Virus record (IMG/VR): IMGVR_UViG_3300031638_000003 | Span: 1-42,586 of that record | Source of the DNA: a virus | Direction: 5' to 3' (one strand) | DNA length: 42,586 nucleotides | Part shown: one piece after another, positions 14,456 through 22,743 of the stretch | Layout: each line of letters starts with the position of its first letter | How positions within the stretch are numbered: the stretch's first letter is position 1 | Translations under genes and position numbers: made by a program | The notes under the pieces: model-generated | Database searches by the model: none | Told to the model about the DNA's origin: nothing | Seen by the model: the letters and a program-made list of their open reading frames with translations, nothing else

Positions 14456-14698
14456 ATGTACACAATCATTACCAGAGATCAATGCAACTTCTGTGATACA
14501 GCTAAGGCTATGCTAAAGTCTGTGAAGCAGGGGTACATAGAGTATAACGTGCAGACAGATAGCTCTAAGTGGGTACTGTCTCTGTTGAAACAAGCTAACA
14601 TTAAGACTGTACCTCAGATCTTCTCTTCTGACGGTACTCACATTGGTGGCTTCGCTGAGTTAAAGAGTTTCTTAGGTCAGATGGAGGACCGAATTTAA
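14456..14698 (+). CDS. Glutaredoxin (80 aa)
   Basis: MYTIITRDQCNFCDTAKAML has the dithiol CNFC active site at C10/C13, and TVPQIF provides the conserved cis-proline, followed by a GG turn (HIGGFAEL). The length is typical. It likely serves as the electron donor to the class II RNR encoded upstream. Its stop overlaps the phoH start (TAATG). Confidence 0.92.
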   Translation: MYTIITRDQCNFCDTAKAMLKSVKQGYIEYNVQTDSSKWVLSLLKQANIKTVPQIFSSDGTHIGGFAELKSFLGQMEDRI

Positions 14699-15402
14699 TG
14701 GATGACTTTCCCGACAAGCCAAAGCGTTCCCGACGAAAGACTAACTACAAGGGTTCGGAGAATAAGAAGACATCTGGGATTGTCGCTAAGACAGTAAAGC
14801 AACAAGATCTATTGACTGCACTTGCTAGTAGTAGACAAGTCTTTATCCTTGGACCAGCTGGCACTGGTAAAACGTATGTTACAGCAACCTTTGCGGCTGA
14901 CCTGTACACGACAAAGAAGATTGACAAGATCGTTATCACACGGCCTCACGTAGCCGTAGGTAAGGAGCTAGGGTTCCTAAAGGGTGACCTTCAAGAGAAG
15001 ACTATGCCTTGGGCATTGCCCGTATTAGATGTATTGGAGAAGCACCTTGGTAGGGGGACAGTGGAAACAGGGATCAAGAATGGCAACATTGAGATGGCAC
15101 CTCTTGCACTTATGCGTGGGCGTAGCTTCGATAATGCCTTCATAATTGTTGACGAAACACAGAACATAACTACCCATGAGTTAAAGATGATGTTGACTAG
15201 GGTGGGTGAGGGTACTACTATCGTTCTTAATGGAGATGTGCAGCAATCAGATCTTAAAGAGGCGGATGGTCTATCGAAGATCATTCACTTGGCTAAGAAG
15301 CATATGCTGCCCATCCCTATTATTGAGTTTGGTGTCGATGATATCATTAGATCAGACATCACAGCAATGTGGGTTAAAGTATTTATGAAGGAGAAGTTGT
15401 AA
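14698..15402 (+). CDS. phoH: PhoH-like P-loop ATPase (234 aa)
   Basis: Walker A GPAGTGKT is at 52-59 and Walker B IIVDETQN around 149-156, with the PhoH-typical NGDVQQSDLKE sensor segment and IIRSDI near the end. PhoH proteins are ATPases, some with RNase/helicase activity, and are common in marine phages. A basic N-terminal tail (about 40 residues) precedes the core. It overlaps the glutaredoxin stop and the next gene start (TAATG). Confidence 0.9.
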   Translation: MDDFPDKPKRSRRKTNYKGSENKKTSGIVAKTVKQQDLLTALASSRQVFILGPAGTGKTYVTATFAADLYTTKKIDKIVITRPHVAVGKELGFLKGDLQEKTMPWALPVLDVLEKHLGRGTVETGIKNGNIEMAPLALMRGRSFDNAFIIVDETQNITTHELKMMLTRVGEGTTIVLNGDVQQSDLKEADGLSKIIHLAKKHMLPIPIIEFGVDDIIRSDITAMWVKVFMKEKL

Positions 15403-15653
15403 TGGCTAAGTGGGATATTGATAAGTTGACTAAGACTTACGACAACGTAAATCACCCAGCACACTACGGGACAGGTAAGATAGAGTGTATCGACTACATT
15501 GAAGACTTCCTAACTAAGGAGGAGTACATTGGATACCTACGAGGGAATATAGCCAAGTATCTACACAGATGGCGATATAAGAACGGACTGGAAGACCTAA
15601 AGAAAGCTCAGTGGTATGGAGCACGACTAATCAAGTTGGAGGAAACCTCATGA
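15402..15653 (+). CDS. DUF3310 protein, T7 gp1.7-like (83 aa)
   Basis: The core NVNHPAHYGTGKIECIDYIED...YLRGNIAKYLHRWRYKNGLEDLKKAQWY is the DUF3310 signature shared with the C-terminal part of T7 gp1.7 nucleotide kinase. The protein is short and helical. It fits the nucleotide-metabolism neighbourhood. Kinase activity cannot be claimed from this domain alone. Confidence 0.82.
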   Translation: MAKWDIDKLTKTYDNVNHPAHYGTGKIECIDYIEDFLTKEEYIGYLRGNIAKYLHRWRYKNGLEDLKKAQWYGARLIKLEETS

Positions 15654-15796
15654 GCTTGTTTGAAGGTCTACTACTGTGCAACATCCTGATCTCAGCTTGG
15701 GTCACATACTCAATGGGTAAAGTTAAGGGGGACATTGAAATACTCTACGAGGGTCTAGCTATGACCATGAAAGAGACAGGTCTGTCAGAAGACTAA
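15650..15796 (+). CDS. Small membrane protein (48 aa)
   Basis: The ATG at 15650 overlaps the previous TGA (ATGA) and follows a GGAGGAAACC ribosome-binding site. Residues 5-22 (EGLLLCNILISAWVTYSMG) form one transmembrane helix, followed by an acidic cytoplasmic-type tail. No family is recognised. It is the last gene of the rightward block before the terminator. Confidence 0.6.
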   Translation: MSLFEGLLLCNILISAWVTYSMGKVKGDIEILYEGLAMTMKETGLSED

Positions 15797-15810
15797 TATA
15801 GAATCAGAAA

Positions 15811-15849
15811 AGCCGCAGGCGTCCACTCAAGGATACCTGCGGCTTTTTT
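15811..15849. terminator. Bidirectional rho-independent terminator between converging gene blocks
   Basis: A 9-bp stem, AGCCGCAGG/CCTGCGGCT (15811-15819 with 15836-15844), has a 16-nt loop and is followed by TTTTTT on the + strand. It is preceded by a short A-run that gives a weaker U-tract on the - strand. It lies exactly between the rightward early block and the leftward late block. Confidence 0.9.
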
Positions 15850-15864
15850 GTGTTTAGTCTTGTA

Positions 15865-16317
15865 TTACATCTTCTCGAAATGAGGACCGTCAATAAAGGG
15901 TCTACGTCCTTCTGACCTTCTAAGGTCAATATACTTCATCATAGCTTCTTCTGCTGTACCCTCGTATGTACGAATGTCGCCCTCTGACCATGCTGCACCC
16001 CACTTGATTGCTACACCAAGTTCTTCCGCTGCATCTGCCATTGCGTCACATATATCGTCGTACACGTTGAGTTCCCAACAACCCTTACCATCGACAAAGG
16101 CCATAAGATCGACTGCACGACCATCTAGGTGCTTGCTCTTCATAGTCTGGGATCTTCCAGCCGCCACTAACTTCTCTTGTTCCTCAATGGTCCTGAGACC
16201 AAAGGTAACTCCGAAGTCTATGTTGGTTAGCTCAATGGCACGTTTAACAACTGCTACCAGATCTTCGTCTACTCCCTCCAACTTACGGAGAGACCTCTTA
16301 GATAACTTGAATGTCAT
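15865..16317 (-). CDS. Endolysin, M15 L-alanyl-D-glutamate/D-Ala-D-Ala peptidase family (150 aa)
   Basis: Peptidoglycan peptidase. KSKHLDGRAVDLMAF gives the zinc-binding H63 and D70, and the C-terminal GPHFE gives the third ligand H146, as in Peptidase_M15_4 endolysins. FGLRTIEEQEKLVAAGRS is the typical preceding segment. It has no signal peptide, so it needs the adjacent holin. Its start overlaps the holin gene stop. Confidence 0.9.
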   Translation of the reverse strand: MTFKLSKRSLRKLEGVDEDLVAVVKRAIELTNIDFGVTFGLRTIEEQEKLVAAGRSQTMKSKHLDGRAVDLMAFVDGKGCWELNVYDDICDAMADAAEELGVAIKWGAAWSEGDIRTYEGTAEEAMMKYIDLRRSEGRRPFIDGPHFEKM

Positions 16318-16670
16318 TACTTACTACCTCCAAAGAACTTCGACACTGATCTCATACCTATGCTGGCACTCACGATCCCTCCAAGGGAATATTGATACCA
16401 CGTTGGCATAGCTTCAAGTGAGGTGAAACCCGCCTGGACAATCTGATTGCCCCAATCTCCACAGAAGGCTAGAATCAGGGGAATCGAGAACAAAAGTGTT
16501 ATCCATTCATCCTTCCACGAATTTTGTGTCGCCCTGATAGCTTCAATGTCCCAGTCAATCTCACCTGTTAGCTGCTTCTTCTTGATCTCAGCTTCTGTTA
16601 GTTTAATCTGTGTCTTACCGTCAATGATGCTTGTAGCCAATCCTGCGAGGCTAGATAGTATGTTAAACAT
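16317..16670 (-). CDS. Holin, GTA 3-TM type (117 aa)
   Basis: From MFNILSSLAGLATSI the protein has an amphipathic, charged middle (TEAEIKKKQLTGEIDWDIEAIRATQNSWKDEW) and then hydrophobic segments ITLLFSIPLILAFC and WYQYSLGGIVSASIGM, the pattern of the GTA_holin_3TM family. I chose the ATG at 16670 because an AAGGAGC ribosome-binding site precedes it; the frame is open 22 codons further upstream. It adjoins the endolysin, as expected for a lysis cassette. Confidence 0.8.
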   Translation of the reverse strand: MFNILSSLAGLATSIIDGKTQIKLTEAEIKKKQLTGEIDWDIEAIRATQNSWKDEWITLLFSIPLILAFCGDWGNQIVQAGFTSLEAMPTWYQYSLGGIVSASIGMRSVSKFFGGSK

Positions 16671-16863
16671 TTTTATGCTCCTTACCCATCCAGATGCCAA
16701 AGCACCCTGTGAGAGCGCCCATACAGACGCTGACAAGACCTGACTGAGCTACACTAGGGTCAGGTAACGACATGAACCAGTGTACAGCTTGATAACTTAA
16801 TATAGTAACTGCAAGCATCATAAGCCTTGGCAGAACCTTCCATTCATCTAGTTTAGTCGCCAT
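16663..16863 (-). CDS. Small two-helix membrane protein, second holin-like (66 aa)
   Basis: MATKLDEWKVLPRLMMLAVTILSY... has two hydrophobic stretches, residues about 12-30 and 42-60, with a charged C-terminus (GKEHKNV), like small class II holins or antiholins. The start ATG overlaps the previous stop (TAATG); the in-frame GTG two codons upstream is less likely. It sits between the 155-aa membrane protein and the 3-TM holin. Confidence 0.65.
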   Translation of the reverse strand: MATKLDEWKVLPRLMMLAVTILSYQAVHWFMSLPDPSVAQSGLVSVCMGALTGCFGIWMGKEHKNV

Positions 16864-17330
16864 TACCACTTCCCTTGTTGTTTACCGATCATGTACAGAA
16901 CAACTCCTAGACCAGCGATCCCAGATATAACTATTACACTACCAAAGAACCAAGTTATCATAGCTTGCTTTAGCTCTGCACGTCGATAGGCAGTCTTCTT
17001 TCGTTGAGCGCGTACTCTGCGAAGGGTGTCTTTGTATTCTTGTAGACCGTCCATGCCATACGTGAATTGCACAAGTGTCTCCACCTCTTGCCTAAGAGCT
17101 TGCATCTTCTTGTGTGCAGAGAAGGCATCTATAGCTTGTTGTTCCGCAGAGCCTGTAAGGGATGCAAAAATTCCAGGGTTCTTAGCTTTCTCAGCGGCGT
17201 AGTTTACATCGGAAACAGCACCCGCGAACTTAGATAAGGCACTGGAAGCATCTCTCCCCGCAACCATAAGAGACCTTATACTGCTTACTGCGCTTGCGGC
17301 TACGGATAAAGCTGTAAGGGGATCTATCAT
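16863..17330 (-). CDS. Helical protein with C-terminal membrane anchor (155 aa)
   Basis: The N-terminus, MIDPLTALSVAASAVSSIRSL, resembles small virion or lysis-region proteins of marine phages. A long helical/coiled middle (about 70-125, with RRVRAQRKKTAYRRAELK) precedes a single C-terminal transmembrane helix (about 127-148, ITWFFGSVIVISGIAGLGVVLYM). Function is unknown. The context (between lysis genes and tail fibre) suggests a lysis role, possibly spanin-like, but it could be a virion component. Confidence 0.6.
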   Translation of the reverse strand: MIDPLTALSVAASAVSSIRSLMVAGRDASSALSKFAGAVSDVNYAAEKAKNPGIFASLTGSAEQQAIDAFSAHKKMQALRQEVETLVQFTYGMDGLQEYKDTLRRVRAQRKKTAYRRAELKQAMITWFFGSVIVISGIAGLGVVLYMIGKQQGKW

Positions 17331-17503
17331 GTAAACACAATCCTTATAGGGCAGTTATAGTTTGGATCAACTCTATATACACGATCATACCAACTGCCAT
17401 TCTTGGCTGTACCACAATCGTAGTAGCAGTACTTAAACAGTCGTGTACCCTCACCATTTATGAAGGCATGATTAAACCCGACAAAAGCAAGGATACATAA
17501 CAT
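17327..17503 (-). CDS. Small exported Cys-containing protein (58 aa)
   Basis: The N-terminus MLCILAFVGFNHAF looks like a short signal peptide. The mature part has four cysteines (FKYCYYDCGTAK... and NYNCPI) that could form disulfides in the periplasm, a pattern seen in small phage secreted proteins from lysis regions. It overlaps both neighbours (TAATG and ATGA). Function is unknown; an outer-membrane spanin-like partner is possible, although no lipobox is clear. Confidence 0.55.
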   Translation of the reverse strand: MLCILAFVGFNHAFINGEGTRLFKYCYYDCGTAKNGSWYDRVYRVDPNYNCPIRIVFT

Positions 17504-17781
17504 TATCTTGGGTCTCCCCTTTCAGCCATCTTTTCTACACTCATACGAATAGCCTTTATATTCTCGTCTATCCTAGCCATAGATATAGCTTGGTTCTGGA
17601 CTGACGTTTCAAGGCGACTTACCCTAATCTGAGTTTCTGTTATATCTTTACGGTTGCTTTCAATGTCAGCCATCATCATGGACACTGTCCACACTATTGC
17701 TGCACCTTGTGTTATAAGACCTAAGACAAGACCAATGGATATGTTATTGGTCAAGCCTTGCGAAACTCCATCCTTAGACAT
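17503..17781 (-). CDS. Membrane-anchored coiled-coil protein, possible i-spanin or lysis accessory (92 aa)
   Basis: There is one N-terminal transmembrane helix (about 13-37, NISIGLVLGLITQGAAIVWTVSMMM), followed by a heptad-rich coiled coil (DIESNRKDITETQIRVSRLETSVQNQAISMARIDENIKAI). This N-in TM plus periplasmic coiled coil is the layout of inner-membrane spanins and related phage proteins. It is in the lysis cassette, followed at once by the small exported protein, which would suit a two-component spanin. The assignment is by architecture only. Confidence 0.5.
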   Translation of the reverse strand: MSKDGVSQGLTNNISIGLVLGLITQGAAIVWTVSMMMADIESNRKDITETQIRVSRLETSVQNQAISMARIDENIKAIRMSVEKMAERGDPR

Positions 17782-17793
17782 TATTTATATTCC

Positions 17794-18495
17794 TCAGTAT
17801 TTAATACAGTAAAGAAGTGCTATGTTTCGTGGTCGTGTTTCTGTTCCGCCGCCTGAGTACATCGGGCCAGACCTGCCACTATCAGCAACAAGCGTTGTCC
17901 CAAAATCATTATAACGATAGCCAAGATAATCGTTGTTTACTCCTATGTCACTGGTACCAGTTACGTTTGCTTTAAACACCCTGTGTTCGTGACTTTCAAT
18001 CTCATCATCCTGAGCGGAGCCAAAAACACGACCAGTATCGACCCCACGACTGGCATCAAAGCCACGGACAAATTCCCCACGAAGGTCAGGTAACTTAAAT
18101 GTAGTAGACCCATCGCCAGCGCCGTACACAGTTCCCACAACAGAAAACAATCCGCTGTAAGTAGTACGTGATATCACAGTTCCATCACAAGATAACCAAC
18201 CAGTAGGGGCGGTACTCATAGCAAAAGTATTAACCGCCCCAGCAGGAACAGCGTTATATGGTTCGTATCTTGAAGAACCCTGGTTGATGGTAGCTACGTT
18301 AATCCAAGCTGTGTCTGCTTCATTGCGTATCTTCAATATGTCGTTAGTACTGTCATACCACCATTGGTTAGCGTATGTAGTAGACGGTGCAGAACTTCCA
18401 CTACTATTAGATGCCAAAGCCTGTAGCCCACTGTTGATGTCAGCCCTTGCACTACTGGCTGTTTGATTGGCTATTGAAAAGTCATGTTGTGACAT
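17794..18495 (-). CDS. Tail fibre/collar-domain protein (233 aa)
   Basis: Residues about 82-115 (AVPAGAVNTFAMSTAPTGWLSCDG) and YGAGDGSTTFKLPDLRGEFVRG are the phage tail collar domain, and the C-terminus (ETRPRNIALLYCIKY) is the usual trimeric fibre end. The N-terminal 70 residues would attach to the tail tip. It lies directly downstream of the J-like tip gene, so it is likely a receptor-contacting tip fibre. Confidence 0.85.
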   Translation of the reverse strand: MSQHDFSIANQTASSARADINSGLQALASNSSGSSAPSTTYANQWWYDSTNDILKIRNEADTAWINVATINQGSSRYEPYNAVPAGAVNTFAMSTAPTGWLSCDGTVISRTTYSGLFSVVGTVYGAGDGSTTFKLPDLRGEFVRGFDASRGVDTGRVFGSAQDDEIESHEHRVFKANVTGTSDIGVNNDYLGYRYNDFGTTLVADSGRSGPMYSGGGTETRPRNIALLYCIKY

Positions 18496-18498
18496 ATA

Positions 18499-21210
18499 TT
18501 AGTACTCCACTGTAGCACTAAGTGCTGTTATATTCGGGGTTACATTTACAAGTGTGTTTGATAGTGTCGCTCTGAACTCTACGTACCGACCAACCAAATC
18601 GCCTGATGCCTCTGCCCAGTTTTCACTAGATAGTCCTGCAACAGTATCGGATGCCCTAGCTTCTAATAGTACTGCAAAGCCTCCGAAGTTAGTAGCCTCA
18701 TCAGTCCAGGTGTCAAAGTTACCAGGCCAAGTGTCCCAGTTATTAGGTATTTCATCCCAAGTAACTTCACCAGCAACAGCGTTAGCATGTTTACGTGAAA
18801 CTGTGAGTGCTGTTGATATCCTAACTGTACGTGATGTCCCTACGTCGAAGTAACCAGCACCATTATGATCGAACTCATATACACCAGAAGACCCAGCTGA
18901 CGAATAGCTCGACATAAACAAGTTACCACCAGAGACAGTAAGGTTAGTCTTACTACCACTAAAGTTGGGGCTTTCCGTATGTGTGTCGCTCTGACCAAGT
19001 TGGGGTAGCTCTGAGCTAAGAATAGTAGTACTTGCAGCAAGAGTACTCTCGTTCCCAGTTTTATCCACAGAAGAGATAAAGAACTTACCAGCCAGGGCAG
19101 GGTAGGAAATTGAGGTAGCAGGTCTAGCGATCTTGTTTACCCTTGGGAGTACGGAAGTATCACCAAAGTTAGAAGAAGCGTCAGAGGAGAAGTACAACTT
19201 ATAGTGCGACAAATCTAATTCACTTACAGCAGGCCACTCAAAGAAGGCTGTACCCCCCGATAGTAAATGAGTGAGGGAACTAGGTGCAGCTGGTGCTACT
19301 GTATCTGCCGTTACATTAAAGGTAGTAGTTACCTCTGTACCCTTAAACCCAAGTGCGTTTACTGGGGTTACAGACACAGTGTAGTTAATGGCAGCTTCAC
19401 TAATCTGAGGAGCTTTAATACCTACGATCTCAAAGCGACCAGCATTATTCCCCTCGTTAACCATGATAGTCTTACCAGAGGAAGTAAAGTTAGTGTCAGA
19501 GGTTCTCTTATGCTTGAGGATAACTGAGTCTATCCTGTCTATAGCAGAGCTTGTTACGTCTACTGTAAGGGCATTAACTACGTTCTCGTTAACCTCACGA
19601 TACACTTGACCTACTGTAATACCAATAGATGGCACTTCGTAGTACTTCAAGAGTGTTGTGTTGTTTGAGATGATAGTTCTCTCGTCAGACTCACTAAACC
19701 CGAAGGCAGCTGAACTACTTTCACGTAGAGTTAGGTTAACCCTAAGATCTTGTCCATCCATGTCAGGTTCAAGTTTCCAACCAGTTACCTCAAAGGTCTT
19801 CTCGCTGCCAGTACCCCAACCATAACGCTCATTACGGATCTTGATAAAGTCACCAACCTCAATGTCAAAGGCGTTCATTCCGAAGGATGCACTAAGGGTA
19901 AGTTGCTCCCTGCTACGATACAGCATCTGTTTAGCAATACGTTGTGCAGCAAAAGAGTTTGTCGTGAACGGAAGCTCTAGGTCAAGTACTGTCTCTACGC
20001 CATTGTCCTCTGTCTGGAATACAGAAGATCCAACTTGTGGATAGTCTGCACTAATGTAGTCTTGGCTACTGTCAATAAATGTACCACGGATAGCGTTGAA
20101 GTTATCTCGCATAGATACCTTAGTGTCTAAGCTAATGCCGCTCCTAAAGTCGTCCAGGGTTAGTGTCTTGGTAGGGGTAATAAACTCACCAGCATATAGA
20201 CGCCAGGAACCAGCACCCCAGAACAGAGTACCACCACAGGTAGTCATCATCCGTTGAAGTACATCACCAATACCCTCGTTAGATGCCATAACACCATTCA
20301 TAGTATATTGAGGTGTGCCATCTGAGAGTACTGTAGTGTCGTCACAGACAACAGCTGCGGCCTCAAAGGTTTCATAGTTGATCTGATTATCGGACAGGCC
20401 GTAGCTTGAGGCTAGGATGTCTTTAATGCACCAGGCAGCGTTGTTACTATAGGCGGCAGTCTGATCTACGCCGTTAATAGTCTTAACAACCTTCTTACCC
20501 TTAACAACAGCTGTTATAGTAGGAAGGCCATCTACGTAAGCGTCTTGATCGTAAGTGAAGCGACAATAAATATATGCCAATCCCTTACCTATGAAGTCAG
20601 GACCAACGCCAGTTTCACTGTGTAATGTGTTAGCTAGGGTAGCAGTGGAATTTGAGAAGGCATCACTTGCACTTGTCTGATCACCAAGGTGCTTATACAC
20701 TTTAGCAAAACCGTTGTATGGTGCAGAGGTTACATCCTCATTCGACATAGTAACGATCTCGTCGTTAAAGTATATGTCGCCAATCTCTTCTACTTCATGT
20801 GCAGCTATTACGATGATCTGGTGAAGGATCTTATTAGTATCCCCAGTAGACTCAACGTATGTAATTGTCCCACCCTTACGAACCTGACCGTAAATAAACT
20901 GTGCAGGAGCTAGTGCGTTCTTGCCGTTACTCAGAAGTTGACCTGAGTTACTACTTGCGCCACCGAAGTCAGGCTTAGGTGCCAATGCACCAAGTATAGC
21001 AGAGGTAACCATAGAGATAGCAAGAGTACTCAAAGCGTAAACCGCCATCCAGCCGTATGCTCCCGCAGCCCATGCAGCAGCTAAAGTCGTTCCAGCAGCT
21101 GCCCCAGTAAGATACGTAGCAATAGCAGCTGAAATAGGATCTCTGGGCGCTCTCTCCCAGTGGTTGTTGTGTCGCAGTACGTTAAACGGTACGTTAGGAG
21201 TATTCTTCAT
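18499..21210 (-). CDS. Tail tip/host-specificity protein, lambda gpJ-like (903 aa)
   Basis: A large protein at the end of the tail-tip cluster. The N-terminus has alanine/glycine-rich hydrophobic segments (about 30-75) seen in gpJ-like proteins. The middle (about 200-500) carries the baseplate-hub-like domain (GVMASNEGIGDVLQRMMTTCGGTLFW, FEVTGWKLEPDMDGQDLRVNLTLRE). The later part contains fibronectin-like segments (VTADTVAPAAPSSLTHLLSGGTAFFEWPAVSELDLSHYKLYF type) and a beta-rich end. Gene order tape measure, Dit-like, DUF2163-like, NlpC-like, J is classic for GTA/lambda-type tails. Confidence 0.85.
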   Translation of the reverse strand: MKNTPNVPFNVLRHNNHWERAPRDPISAAIATYLTGAAAGTTLAAAWAAGAYGWMAVYALSTLAISMVTSAILGALAPKPDFGGASSNSGQLLSNGKNALAPAQFIYGQVRKGGTITYVESTGDTNKILHQIIVIAAHEVEEIGDIYFNDEIVTMSNEDVTSAPYNGFAKVYKHLGDQTSASDAFSNSTATLANTLHSETGVGPDFIGKGLAYIYCRFTYDQDAYVDGLPTITAVVKGKKVVKTINGVDQTAAYSNNAAWCIKDILASSYGLSDNQINYETFEAAAVVCDDTTVLSDGTPQYTMNGVMASNEGIGDVLQRMMTTCGGTLFWGAGSWRLYAGEFITPTKTLTLDDFRSGISLDTKVSMRDNFNAIRGTFIDSSQDYISADYPQVGSSVFQTEDNGVETVLDLELPFTTNSFAAQRIAKQMLYRSREQLTLSASFGMNAFDIEVGDFIKIRNERYGWGTGSEKTFEVTGWKLEPDMDGQDLRVNLTLRESSSAAFGFSESDERTIISNNTTLLKYYEVPSIGITVGQVYREVNENVVNALTVDVTSSAIDRIDSVILKHKRTSDTNFTSSGKTIMVNEGNNAGRFEIVGIKAPQISEAAINYTVSVTPVNALGFKGTEVTTTFNVTADTVAPAAPSSLTHLLSGGTAFFEWPAVSELDLSHYKLYFSSDASSNFGDTSVLPRVNKIARPATSISYPALAGKFFISSVDKTGNESTLAASTTILSSELPQLGQSDTHTESPNFSGSKTNLTVSGGNLFMSSYSSAGSSGVYEFDHNGAGYFDVGTSRTVRISTALTVSRKHANAVAGEVTWDEIPNNWDTWPGNFDTWTDEATNFGGFAVLLEARASDTVAGLSSENWAEASGDLVGRYVEFRATLSNTLVNVTPNITALSATVEY

Positions 21211-21617
21211 TTAAGAACCCAAGCACTTTCTACATCTTCGATGTTTAATCTTATAAGCCCTTCCTTCGACAGGAAGATACACCTAGACCCGATGGAAATA
21301 CCAAGGGCGGCACCAGTAACCCAACGCTGGTTCTTCTTTGTCGTAACAAGGCTACCAAAGACGGGTTGCTCAACTCTGACTAGCTTACTGGCTAGACCAT
21401 TAAATAAGGTGGAGTATTTAAACTCTCTACGCATACTTGTGGCGTTCTTAGGAGAACTACCATTCATGTAACGACCCATCCAATCATCTGCGTACCCAAC
21501 ACCGTGCATAGCCCTAAAGGCTCCGTTAGTGAAGGTAAAGCAATCGTTGACCCCCCAATGAAAAGGTTCGTCTACTAGATTGGATAGGTATATGTTTAGG
21601 CGCTCTTTCGTCCCCAT
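21207..21617 (-). CDS. Tail tip hydrolase, NlpC/P60-like (DUF6950-like) (136 aa)
   Basis: FHWGVNDCFTFTNGAF contains the Cys of an NlpC/P60-type catalytic site in the WGxNDC context typical of tail-tip peptidases. The protein is short and diverged; the His partner cannot be placed confidently. Its position between the DUF2163-like protein and the J-like tip matches the GTA/lambda gpK location. It would cleave peptidoglycan during DNA entry, or may be purely structural. Confidence 0.65.
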   Translation of the reverse strand: MGTKERLNIYLSNLVDEPFHWGVNDCFTFTNGAFRAMHGVGYADDWMGRYMNGSSPKNATSMRREFKYSTLFNGLASKLVRVEQPVFGSLVTTKKNQRWVTGAALGISIGSRCIFLSKEGLIRLNIEDVESAWVLK

Positions 21618-22159
21618 GCTACTTGTTGATCCTGTATTGTTTGAACATAGGAGAAGAAGGTATCTCCACTGTATCGGGATTGGTGGTTCTCGTCTGTGTA
21701 TCGCCAGTTACTTGATCTCTCTAGCTCAATCAGGTTACTCTCAACATCCAAGACTATCGTACTTGATTCAGCTTCATCGTTGATAGACATGGTATTCATC
21801 TTACCAGCAAAGATCTCCACGACATCAGCTACGCTCTGTTCACCAAAGTACACACGACATCTTCTGCGCTGATAGGGTTCCTGCAATGCGATTGACAGTA
21901 CTTCTGCATTAAGTCCAGTTAGACTAAGCGCCACGCTCTTGGCTGATAGATCATTAACCTCGTCTAGGCCACTAATTTCAAGTAGGCTACCAGTACCAGT
22001 AAAGGTCTGATCTGCACCCTGTACATTTATTACCTTGTCGCCAACACCTGTCCACAACCTTAGGGGGGCTGTGTCAAACAGTAGTTCTACAGCAAAGAAA
22101 GGTTGAATGTGGTCTGTACCTAGTGCAGCTAGTAGTCCTGCGGATATGTCCCTACTCAT
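21596..22159 (-). CDS. Minor tail protein, DUF2163-like (187 aa)
   Basis: Beta-rich protein with LLFDTAPLRLWTGVGD, LSLTGLNAEVLSIALQEPYQRRRCRVYFG and VLDVESNLIELERSSNWRYTDENHQSRYSGD. The last segment resembles the region of DUF2163/BR0599 proteins that carry a C-terminal lectin-like or hub domain. It lies between the Dit-like and NlpC-like genes, overlapping both by a few bases. It is likely part of the tail-tip hub. Confidence 0.7.
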   Translation of the reverse strand: MSRDISAGLLAALGTDHIQPFFAVELLFDTAPLRLWTGVGDKVINVQGADQTFTGTGSLLEISGLDEVNDLSAKSVALSLTGLNAEVLSIALQEPYQRRRCRVYFGEQSVADVVEIFAGKMNTMSINDEAESSTIVLDVESNLIELERSSNWRYTDENHQSRYSGDTFFSYVQTIQDQQVAWGRKSA

Positions 22160-22743
22160 GAGACCACCTCAGAAGCACCAAAGGAGATGCCAAAGAAGCT
22201 GGCATTGTTAACTGACCAGGAGGTTTCATTAGCGGCAAGCCTAAATAGACCAGAGGCGCTAGTTAGGTCAGCAGATACACTTGTCCGATCCTTGCGTAGC
22301 TTAGGCCAGATCTCTAAGTTACCATCACCATCTTGCTCAATCAGAACTTTATGTAGGGTAGCATCTGCCCCTGTACCCAACTGGATATAGTCGCCAGCTT
22401 TAAGAGTACCAGTCATAACAACAGTAACAGTACTATCACCAGCTGAACCAGAGACTACAGCGGAAGTAGCTGTACCCCTGGCAGTCTTAGCAGATGGATC
22501 GTAGAGTAGGAATGTACCAGCACGACCCTTTAGAGCCATGAGAAACGACACCCAAGATTCAGCATCATCCCTGTTCATAGGAGGAAGAGTAATATCCGCT
22601 TCCCACATTTGACCATCGTAGGAATGTGTCTGTTGCTTGTATGTGAACGGACTTTGAGATATTGCTACCGTATTCCTAGTTCGTAGTTCGATCTCAGCGA
22701 TACCAATGTTAGTTGGCATAGTGAGTGGATAAGATATAGCCAT
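22156..22743 (-). CDS. Distal tail/minor tail protein, DUF2460-like (195 aa)
   Basis: The protein has the N-terminal Dit-like pattern (YPLTMPTNIGIAEIELRTRNTVAISQSPFTYKQQ, YDGQMWEADITLPPMNRDDAESWVSFLMALKGRAGTFLLYDP) that marks the distal tail protein in GTA-like and lambda-like tails, followed by a beta insertion. It directly follows the tape measure gene and its stop overlaps the next start (ATGA). Confidence 0.7.
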   Translation of the reverse strand: MAISYPLTMPTNIGIAEIELRTRNTVAISQSPFTYKQQTHSYDGQMWEADITLPPMNRDDAESWVSFLMALKGRAGTFLLYDPSAKTARGTATSAVVSGSAGDSTVTVVMTGTLKAGDYIQLGTGADATLHKVLIEQDGDGNLEIWPKLRKDRTSVSADLTSASGLFRLAANETSWSVNNASFFGISFGASEVVS